Source: Prevotellaceae bacterium UBA1787 | Lineage (GTDB): Bacteria; Bacteroidota; Bacteroidia; Bacteroidales; Bacteroidaceae | NCBI GenBank assembly: GCA_002315195.1 | Contig: DCGD01000112.1 | Coordinates: forward strand, 1 to 6,560 | DNA length: 6,560 bases | Reading direction: 5' to 3' | In this document: positions 1-4,711 of the stretch, in pieces | Position numbering within the stretch: the first letter of the stretch is position 1 | Layout: each line of letters begins with the position of its first letter | Notes under the pieces: model-generated | What the model saw: only the letters and a program-made list of their open reading frames with translations | What the model was told of the DNA's origin: nothing | Databases searched by the model: none | Made by a program: the position numbers and the translations under genes

Positions 1-819
1 CGTCAGCAGGAAGGTACACCACCAAAAACCGCCTTTCACCCGAATGGGGCTTCCGCTCGGGTTTTGCGGACTCATGAAACGAGTAAAGAACCTTGAAATA
101 ATTATGCCGCACAGGAAAGGAAACGCCAGGCGCGTGAAACCAATGTACAATTGTTCCGGGGTAAGGCTCCAGCCTCCGATGACGTTGAACTGCGGTTCGT
201 TTCCAGTCAACAAGCCGAACACGTTCCAACCCATGGTGAGGTCAAGCGTAAAAAACAAGGAACCGGCGCAAAGCAAGGCGAGTGCCACAGTCGGCAGTCG
301 TCTGAATACCAGGACGTACAAAATATTGCCGATGTATTCGAACGTCAACGACCAGTTGGGACCATTGAACGAGTTGAATTCACCCCAACCTCGGATGTCG
401 AGTCCCATGTTGCATGGAATCATGCACAAACCCATCAAAAGACACAGGGCGAACTTCCAACCCTCACATTCCCCCACTTTGGAAAACATTTGGCAATCAC
501 CGAAAAAGAAAAAGCAGGCGCCAATCAGCGTCCCCGCCACCACCATGGGATGCAGGCGTATGAAACGGCGCTTGAAGAAATCAGAGGTGGAAAGCAGCCC
601 TTGTTTCAACCTTTCGTCGTAAGCGTAGCCGATGACGAAGCCGGACAGAATGAAGAAGAAATCCACGGCCAGGTAACCATGGTCAATAATCTGCGTTCCG
701 TTCAGCATAGGCTTGTAGGTTTCAAAACAATGGAACAGAATCACCAACAAGGCCGCCACTCCACGCAATCCGTCCAACAATTCGTAGCGCGGTTTGGAAT
801 GAAGATAGGTGGTGGTCAT
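1..819 (-). CDS. Acyltransferase-3 family membrane protein, C-terminus cut by the window edge
   Basis: Integral membrane acyltransferase of the acyltransferase-3 family (Pfam Acyl_transf_3), which moves acyl groups, often acetyl, onto sugars of surface polysaccharides or other cell-envelope acceptors. The frame is open from an ATG at 817-819 to the left edge: 273 residues, against about 350-400 usual for the family, so roughly the last quarter is missing. Family hallmarks are visible: DGLRG at 16-20 followed by His30, giving the R-x10-H pair (Arg19/His30) of the active site; a VDFFFILSGF segment at 52-61; RRFIRLHP at 84-91; and a WSLTFE motif at 156-161. Hydrophobic membrane segments alternate through the whole length. 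The start lies 5 bases after the stop of the upstream repeat-rich gene, so the two are very probably one transcript. The acyl acceptor cannot be told from the sequence. The family call is firm; the specific substrate is unknown. Confidence 0.93.
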   Translation of the reverse strand, partial: MTTTYLHSKPRYELLDGLRGVAALLVILFHCFETYKPMLNGTQIIDHGYLAVDFFFILSGFVIGYAYDERLKQGLLSTSDFFKRRFIRLHPMVVAGTLIGACFFFFGDCQMFSKVGECEGWKFALCLLMGLCMIPCNMGLDIRGWGEFNSFNGPNWSLTFEYIGNILYVLVFRRLPTVALALLCAGSLFFTLDLTMGWNVFGLLTGNEPQFNVIGGWSLTPEQLYIGFTRLAFPFLCGIIISRFFTRFMSPQNPSGSPIRVKGGFWWCTFLLT

Positions 820-824
820 AAACG

Positions 825-1427
825 CTAAATATTTACTTTTTCAGAAATGGTCTTGCGTACACAGATGCGCTGGCGTTTTTTCTTGACGGGAGCATCAGAT
901 TGAGTTTCCGCGCAGACACCATTTGGATTTTGATGGTTTTCATCCAACGCTTTCGGCTTTTGTGTGTCTGAAGTGCGTTGGTCTTTAAAGTTTTCTGTAA
1001 TTAGATCTTTCAGGTTTTTCGGCTTTTGCGCACTTGAATTATGTTGGTCATTCAAATTTTGTGTGCATTGGTCATTCAAGTTTTTCGGTTTCTGCGTATA
1101 TTCCATAGTTTTCGGTTTCTGCGCGCTTGAAGTTGGTTGTTCCTTCATTTTTTTTTCGCATGCGTCTTCCTGTGCTTTCGTTTTTTGTGCGTTTTTGCCT
1201 TTTTTCGCCATCAACTCTATTTTAAGCTGTTCCATGACTTGTTTATCATATTCCGCCGTGCGGCATTCCACAATGTGGCAATCGGCGATGAAAAACTGTT
1301 TATATTCCAAGGAATAGAGTATCAGAAATCTCTTCTTCCGCTTCAGGACGGGATATTCCTTCCCATTGCTCAACTTGACCATGTTGCCATGCAACCATTC
1401 TATGCCATCAAATTCTTCTTTGGTCAT
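825..1427 (-). CDS. Hypothetical lysine-rich protein with internal QKPK/NLNDQ repeats
   Basis: I do not recognise a named function. The 200-residue protein has three parts. Residues 1-56 look like a compact beta-rich module (MTKEEFDGIEWLHGN, then a strand-like VKLSNGKEYPV, then a hydrophobic stretch FLILYSLEYKQFFIADCHIVEC). Residues 57-95 are a charged, probably helical linker. Residues 101-167 are a degenerate repeat zone with QKPK at 103-106, 112-115, 134-137 and 156-159, interleaved with NLNDQ at 116-120 and 124-128 and NFKDQ at 146-150. The tail is strongly basic (VKKKRQR at 181-187). There is no signal peptide or membrane segment, so a cytoplasmic location is inferred; the basic tail would suit nucleic acid or membrane-surface contact, but this is a guess. 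The ATG at 1425-1427 precedes the whole conserved-looking module. The stop lies 5 bases before the acyltransferase start, which suggests co-transcription. The compact N-terminal module argues that the gene is real, although low complexity dominates the rest. Confidence 0.72.
   Translation of the reverse strand: MTKEEFDGIEWLHGNMVKLSNGKEYPVLKRKKRFLILYSLEYKQFFIADCHIVECRTAEYDKQVMEQLKIELMAKKGKNAQKTKAQEDACEKKMKEQPTSSAQKPKTMEYTQKPKNLNDQCTQNLNDQHNSSAQKPKNLKDLITENFKDQRTSDTQKPKALDENHQNPNGVCAETQSDAPVKKKRQRICVRKTISEKVNI
948..1127 (-). repeat. In-frame degenerate repeats coding QKPK and N-L-N/K-D-Q units
   Basis: This stretch encodes residues 101-160 of the lysine-rich protein. On the + strand the word TTGGTCATTCAA occurs twice without change, at 1044-1055 and 1068-1079, with a drifted third copy at 978-989 (TTGGTCTTTAAA). 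Versions of TTTTCGG(C/T)TT(T/C)TG mark the QKPK units near 950, 1017, 1085 and 1112. Unit spacing is irregular and the units have diverged, so this is an old, composite repeat rather than a fresh tandem array. All copies stay in the reading frame. Confidence 0.75.
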
Positions 1428-1469
1428 TATAATATCGTTTAAGGGTTAAAACCAAAATGAAAAAATACG

Positions 1470-1727
1470 CTACATTTTCACCCACGGTGAATTTAGACAC
1501 CCAGTTCTGTATAAATTCATGGAACTGTTGTATGGCAGAGAGTCCAATATCCAATGTTCAATGGAATTTTGGATGTTGTTCTGTATTCCGCCTTTCAGGC
1601 AGTTTTTCTTCGGCACAATGGGTAAGAACGCATACTCAACATCGGTGGAGGCAACATCAAAACTTGCCAACGTCAAAACATATATTGAAGCACTCATCAT
1701 CAGGCATTTTATGGAAGTTTGTGACAT
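1470..1727 (-). CDS. Doubtful small ORF, 85 residues with a hydrophobic N-terminus
   Basis: Not recognised. The first 30 residues contain a hydrophobic run (CLMMSASIYVLTLASF at 8-23) that could be read as a weak signal peptide, with MM at 10-11 as alternative starts. The rest (for example PIVPKKNCLKGG) shows no familiar motif. Points in favour: same strand as the two genes downstream, 42 bases before the repeat-rich gene, a purine-rich GAAAGA just before the ATG, and a promoter-like pair of boxes about 160 bases upstream. Points against: overlapping frames on the other strand are equally open, the composition is bland, and no homology is recalled. I give it as a candidate only. Confidence 0.22.
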   Translation of the reverse strand: MSQTSIKCLMMSASIYVLTLASFDVASTDVEYAFLPIVPKKNCLKGGIQNNIQNSIEHWILDSLPYNSSMNLYRTGCLNSPWVKM

Positions 1728-1885
1728 TCTTTCAAGGCTGCGAGCGGTTTAGGGAATAACAGAAAGTCCGCTTGTGTGGGCGTAGGATTATTTCTTGAGG
1801 CTTCCACTCCATACTGTCAGAAAAAGTAAGTACAGTGCCAGGACAGATGACCATGCTCGAAACGGTGAAGAATATTATGCTTTTG

Positions 1886-1918
1886 TAAAGATACAATTAA
1901 ATTCCCTGAATCTTCAAA
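1886..1918 (-). promoter_or_regulatory. Candidate leftward Bacteroidota promoter
   Basis: Read on the - strand there is a TTTG (complement at 1915-1918) followed, after 21 bases, by TATCTTTA (complement at 1886-1893). The Bacteroidota sigma-ABfr consensus is TTTG, 19-21 bases, then TAnnTTTG, so only the final G of the -7 box differs. Transcription would begin near 1879, after the sirtuin stop at 1931, and run into the 1428-1880 gap and then the repeat-rich gene and acyltransferase. This would give the downstream pair a promoter separate from the sirtuin, with a leader of about 450 bases if nothing lies in between. Confidence 0.35.
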
Positions 1919-1930
1919 AAACGATGCAGA

Positions 1931-2629
1931 TTATTCGCCTACCAATTCCTTCCACAGCAGTTCCATTCCCTCGGAGGCTATCGTGCGGAACATCTTTACC
2001 CTTGTGGAAGAAACGGGTACCTCCTTTGGGTCAATCACATAGATAGGGACTCTCGGGTTGACATAGTTCAAAAGACCTGCTGCGGGATAGACATTCAGCG
2101 ACGTGCCAATCACCACGAAAACATCGGCGACCATGGTTATTTCCGCCGCTTCGCTGATTTTGGGAACCGATTCGCCAAAGAAAACGATGAACGGGCGCAA
2201 CAGGCTTCCGTCGCCGGCGCGGGTACCCGGTTTTACGGTGACATTGTCGCTTGTCAGGGTTTGTATGTATCGTTCATCGTCGGGGTCTTTGCTGGAACAC
2301 ACCTTCATCAACTCGCCGTGAAGGTGGATGACCTTGCTGCTGCCGGCCTGTTCGTGCAGATTGTCAACATTTTGGGTGACCACGGTCACGTCGAAGTATT
2401 TTTCCAGTTCCGCCAACAGCAAGTGCGCCTTGTTTGGTCGGCAAGTGACAAGTTGCTTGCGGCGTTCATTGTAAAACTCTGTGACAAGCGTGGGATTGGT
2501 TAGCCATCCTTCATGTGAGGCCACTTGTTCAACGGGATAACGCTCCCACAGACCATCGGAATCTCTAAATGTGCTGATGCCGCTTTCCGCGCTCACGCCG
2601 GCACCGGTCAATACTACCAACTTTTTCAT
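1931..2629 (-). CDS. cobB: NAD-dependent protein deacylase, Sir2 family, CobB-like, without zinc cysteines
   Basis: Sirtuin that uses NAD+ to remove acyl groups from protein lysines in the cytoplasm, giving nicotinamide and O-acyl-ADP-ribose. The 232 residues match the usual length of a single-domain bacterial sirtuin. NAD-binding GAGVSAESGISTFR spans 9-22, TQNVDNLHEQAG spans 85-96, and HLHGEL at 102-107 supplies the catalytic His104. FGE at 151-153, GTS at 175-177 and VID at 198-200 complete the Rossmann core. FYNERR at 52-57 contains Tyr53-x-x-Arg56, the pair that in class III enzymes (SIRT5, CobB) favours succinyl or malonyl lysine. The only cysteines are Cys63 and Cys111, so the four-cysteine zinc site normal between the His motif and FGE is absent; the same segment (110-145) is a Cys-poor loop. 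The ATG at 2627-2629 directly precedes the first core strand. The enzyme family is certain; preferred acyl group and structural substitute for zinc are inferred. Confidence 0.96.
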   Translation of the reverse strand: MKKLVVLTGAGVSAESGISTFRDSDGLWERYPVEQVASHEGWLTNPTLVTEFYNERRKQLVTCRPNKAHLLLAELEKYFDVTVVTQNVDNLHEQAGSSKVIHLHGELMKVCSSKDPDDERYIQTLTSDNVTVKPGTRAGDGSLLRPFIVFFGESVPKISEAAEITMVADVFVVIGTSLNVYPAAGLLNYVNPRVPIYVIDPKEVPVSSTRVKMFRTIASEGMELLWKELVGE

Positions 2630-2632
2630 GTT

Positions 2633-2648
2633 CTATTAGGTATAATAG
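2633..2648. promoter_or_regulatory. Perfect inverted repeat in the sirtuin leader
   Basis: CTATTA (2633-2638) and TAATAG (2643-2648) form an exact 6-base inverted repeat around GGTA, 3 bases from the sirtuin ATG. It falls inside the predicted 5' leader. It could be a weak RNA hairpin next to the start codon or a small protein-binding site. The stem is AT-rich, so it is unlikely to be stable as RNA; chance is possible. Confidence 0.3.
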
Positions 2649-2664
2649 TTTGTTCAAGGCGATG

Positions 2665-2672
2665 CAAATATA
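2665..2672 (-). promoter_or_regulatory. Candidate -7 box of the sirtuin promoter
   Basis: The complement reads TATATTTG, an exact match to the Bacteroidota -7 consensus TAnnTTTG. Transcription would start near 2658, giving a leader of about 28 bases before the ATG at 2629. No good TTTG -33 box is found at the expected distance (the sequence there reads around GGCAAGG), so recognition may be weak or helped by another factor. Confidence 0.5.
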
Positions 2673-2796
2673 CAAAAAAGTTGTATTTTCCCTTGCCATA
2701 GAAGCGGAAATTATCATTTTGAGGGTGGAATTTATACTTTCCCATCAATTCCAATCTTGTGCATAACGTAAGATTCGAAAAGATTTGTTTCGCTTC

Positions 2797-2838
2797 CGTC
2801 AGTTACCAATCGTCAGTTTTATCGCTGATGGTCTGACG
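2797..2838. repeat. Direct and inverted CGTCAG words forming a nested stem
   Basis: CGTCAG occurs at 2797-2802 and again at 2811-2816, and its complement CTGACG at 2833-2838. Between the last two lies a second small pair, ATC/GAT (2821-2829), so a nested hairpin can form. On the + strand the outer stem is followed by CTTTTT, which resembles an intrinsic terminator, but no + strand gene precedes it. For the leftward nuclease remnant the stem lies 33 bases after its stop, without a T-run in that direction. Its role is unclear. Confidence 0.3.
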
Positions 2839-2870
2839 CTTTTTGCATGATGTCTGTTTGTGTGAGAATT

Positions 2871-3137
2871 TCATGTTTTCAGTTGCCGCCATTCCGCAAT
2901 GGTGCGTGTGGAAGAGGAGAAATTTATGCCGATGCGGAACAGGGGGCGCGGGTCGTCGGTGTAGGGGACGGCATACCCCATGCGTTCAATTTGTTCCAAG
3001 GCATCTGCTGCCGATCCGTTTAGTTTGAACTCAAAGATATAGAGGTATTTCGGTGTTTCGATGACAACTTCCGCCCGTCCTTTGGAATTCCGCTTCTCCG
3101 TGATTGGTCTGTAAAGTCTAAAAACTGACAAAAACAT
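2871..3137 (-). pseudogene. C-terminal remnant of an AAA-ATPase/PD-(D/E)XK nuclease family protein
   Basis: The 88 residues match only the C-terminal nuclease-like domain (DUF1703/PD-(D/E)XK, Pfam PDDEXK_9) of the large Bacteroidales proteins that carry an AAA-ATPase-like N-terminal domain and usually run to about 500 or more residues. Visible core: KGRAEVVIET (19-28), YLYIFEFKLNGSA (31-43) with the E-x-K of the nuclease core, ALEQIERMGYAVPY (46-59), and RIGINFSSSTRTIAEW near the end. The ATG at 3135-3137 is merely the first in frame: family-like sequence (TYES, then MFLSVFRLY) continues upstream to about 3176, where an in-frame TAA (3177-3179) stops it. The ATPase domain and the first part of the nuclease domain are missing and nothing resembling them lies upstream. 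Function is therefore unlikely, although the reading frame of the surviving part is intact, which suggests recent loss or a small surviving nuclease fold. Confidence 0.8.
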
Positions 3138-3433
3138 GCTTTCATACGTTCGTATTTCAACACTTTTGATGAAATATTATGTAATGTTTTAGGCTTTACA
3201 ATCCACTATGATAATATTATTTTTACTATATTTGCTGACACATTCTGTTCTCACGGTTTTTTCGCAGCACAAAGCCAATGAAAACAGTGATGTATCAAAT
3301 CCTTGCATAATTCTCAAGTCAGGATAAATTAATTGTAAAACAGAGTGTTGCAACATTAGAATCAGTGATGAAAGCACAAAGATGCGGATAGGTCCGTTAT
3401 GATTGCATTGTTCGTGAAATATATTTTAAGAAA
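3138..3433. other. AT-rich spacer between divergent transcription units
   Basis: No gene is supported in these roughly 300 bases. The first 40 bases still encode, on the - strand, a short extension of the nuclease remnant before an in-frame stop at 3177-3179. The rest is AT-rich and full of stops. A possible rightward -7 box lies at 3227-3234. A 14-codon + strand ORF at 3399-3443 overlaps the start of the next gene in another frame. A - strand frame at 3189-3377 exists, but its translation (many Leu and Ile, no motif) looks like noise. Confidence 0.6.
3227..3234 (+). promoter_or_regulatory. Candidate -7 box upstream of the glycoside hydrolase pair
   Basis: TATATTTG is an exact match to the Bacteroidota -7 consensus TAnnTTTG on the + strand. 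Transcription would start near 3241, leaving a leader of about 190 bases before the TTG start at 3434. No TTTG -33 box stands 19-21 bases upstream, the nearest TTTA being 28 bases away, so support is partial and a chance match in AT-rich DNA is possible. Confidence 0.3.
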
Positions 3434-4624
3434 TTGGATGTGAAACAGATTGTAACCATTCTTTGCACAATCATGGTCTGCTGCTGGGTGTATGCGGCCA
3501 ACAAGAAAACGTCAGCCATAATACCCATGTTGGCATGGTACAGCGTACCTCCGGGAGAATTTGCGACGGTAGAACGCTATCAGGAATTGCGTGATGCCGG
3601 CTTCACGCATACCTATTCAGACATCAACAATAAAAAGGATGCCCTGAAAGCACTTGACTTGGCTGCCAAAGTCGGCATGAAATTGGTGTTTTTGTGTTCT
3701 GAAGTAGAGGACAATCCTGAGGCGATAGTCCAAGAGGTGAAAAAGCACCCAGGGCTTGCAGCTTATTTTTTGAGCGATGAACCTCAGAATGACAAATTTG
3801 AGTATTTGGGAAAATGGGCGAGACGTATTGAAAGCATTGACAAGAAACATCCCTGCTACCTCAATCTTCTTCCCTCCTTTCCTTTCCATCCCGAAGATTA
3901 CAAGGAGCATTTACGTTTGTTTGATGAAATTGTAAATCTTCCACAACTGTCATACGACCATTATCCCATCCGTATGACTTCGGATGGTATTGCTGTCAAT
4001 CCCACTTTTTGGGAAAATTTGGAATTGGTGTCCGCCCAGGCTCGTCGGAGCAACAAATCATTTTGGGCCTTTGCCTTGACAACGGCCCATTACGCCTATC
4101 CCATCCCGACCATCGGGCATTTAAGACTGCAATTCTATTCCGATTTGGCCTATGGCGCCCAACTGCTCCAACATTTCACTTATTGGAATCCAGATACCAC
4201 GTTGGGAGATTACCATCAGGCACCCATTACCTTGGAAGGAAAGCGAAGTCCTGCATACGAATTGGTTCGGGAGATGAATCAGGAAATCCAAAACCGTGCT
4301 TTCGTATTCAAAGGTTGTAAGGTTGAATCCGTGTATCATTTAGGCGATACCATACCAATGGGAACCAAACGTCTCACCCAACTCCCTTCGCGTTTCTTAG
4401 AATTGGACACACATGGAAAGAATGCCTTGATATCAACGCTGTCCAACAACGGAAACCGCTATGTCGTGATACAGAACATTTCCATTACGGAAGAGTTGCC
4501 ATTGGATGTGTGTACAGACAATACGGTCAAGTTGATTCGGCGCGATGGCACATCGCAGCAGGCAAGTAAATACGGACCCCTTTTCATTCTGCCCATCGGA
4601 GACATTCTTGTCTTTGAGTATTAA
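3434..4624 (+). CDS. Exported TIM-barrel glycoside hydrolase-like protein of unassigned family
   Basis: Probable secreted or periplasmic glycan-degrading enzyme; substrate unknown. Residues 1-21 form a signal peptide (Lys4, hydrophobic IVTILCTIMVCCWVYA, likely cut after VYA). Residues 28-285 read as a TIM barrel: IIPMLAWYSVPP (29-40), AGFTHTYSD (55-63), GMKLVFLCSE (81-90), LAAYFLSDEP (108-117), PCYLNLLP (140-147), LSYDHYPI (172-179), SFWAFALTTAH (209-219) and LLQHFTYW (244-251). Glu116 in the S-D-E-P motif at the end of the fourth strand is in the place of the acid/base of clan-A hydrolases; the partner residue is not certain. Residues 290-396 look like an all-beta C-terminal domain. The start is a TTG: an in-frame TAG at 3389-3391 rules out an upstream ATG, and the first in-frame ATG (codon 14) would cut the signal peptide in half. 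The GH123-like gene follows 87 bases on, so one operon is likely. GH42-like or another TIM-barrel family is possible. Confidence 0.88.
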   Translation: MDVKQIVTILCTIMVCCWVYAANKKTSAIIPMLAWYSVPPGEFATVERYQELRDAGFTHTYSDINNKKDALKALDLAAKVGMKLVFLCSEVEDNPEAIVQEVKKHPGLAAYFLSDEPQNDKFEYLGKWARRIESIDKKHPCYLNLLPSFPFHPEDYKEHLRLFDEIVNLPQLSYDHYPIRMTSDGIAVNPTFWENLELVSAQARRSNKSFWAFALTTAHYAYPIPTIGHLRLQFYSDLAYGAQLLQHFTYWNPDTTLGDYHQAPITLEGKRSPAYELVREMNQEIQNRAFVFKGCKVESVYHLGDTIPMGTKRLTQLPSRFLELDTHGKNALISTLSNNGNRYVVIQNISITEELPLDVCTDNTVKLIRRDGTSQQASKYGPLFILPIGDILVFEY

Positions 4625-4711
4625 CTTTTTTGGGCTTTTGTCTTTAGCATTGGCTTTTTTTGGGGGGTGACATGATATATTGCAGTAGTAAAAATAAATA
4701 GTGTGTAGAGT
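4625..4711. other. Spacer between the two glycoside hydrolase genes
   Basis: Contains two T-runs followed by G-runs (TTTTTTGGGC at 4626-4635 and TTTTTTTGGGGGG at 4655-4667) but no stem that would make an intrinsic terminator. TATATTGC at 4676-4683 resembles an imperfect -7 box with no correctly spaced -33 box. Read-through from the upstream gene is the simplest view. Confidence 0.4.

Larger units (their letters stand above)
1428..1930. other. Gap of about 500 bases with no convincing gene; candidate promoter and two doubtful small ORFs
   Basis: Several frames are open here on both strands, but none of the translations resembles a known family. On the - strand a 40-codon ORF (1732-1854) ends 4 bases before an 85-codon ORF (1470-1727), which in turn ends 42 bases before the repeat-rich gene. 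On the + strand the 100-codon frame at 1457-1759 is rich in Cys, Trp and His and looks like noise. A leftward promoter-like pair of boxes lies at 1886-1918, just after the sirtuin stop. A short ATCCAA...TTGGAT inverted pair lies near 1549-1574. No clear terminator for the sirtuin was found. The stretch may be a long leader, a decayed gene, or a home for small unannotated genes. Confidence 0.5.

Noticed and set aside
151..828. Long + strand frames opposite the acyltransferase (also 44-622)
   Set aside because: They lie antisense to a protein with clear family motifs and translate into charged, motif-free sequence rich in His, Gln and Arg.
964..1442. + strand frames rich in Phe and Cys opposite the repeat-rich gene
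   Set aside because: The Phe/Cys/Ser bias is simply the complement of the lysine- and glutamine-rich repeats on the other strand.
1549..1574. ATCCAA/TTGGAT inverted pair in the gap
   Set aside because: Six-base AT-rich stem with a 14-base loop and no T-run; too weak to call a terminator or operator.
1457..1759. 100-codon + strand ORF beginning MKKYATFS
   Set aside because: The start looks attractive, but the rest is rich in Cys, Trp and His without any motif, and other frames in the same stretch are equally open.
3189..3377. 62-codon - strand ORF in the spacer
   Set aside because: Low-complexity hydrophobic start, no motif, and no link to the neighbouring nuclease remnant, which is stopped in its own frame at 3177-3179.
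4676..4683. TATATTGC as a promoter box for the second hydrolase gene
   Set aside because: It departs from TAnnTTTG at the end of the box, and the only TTTG nearby is 13 bases away instead of 19-21.
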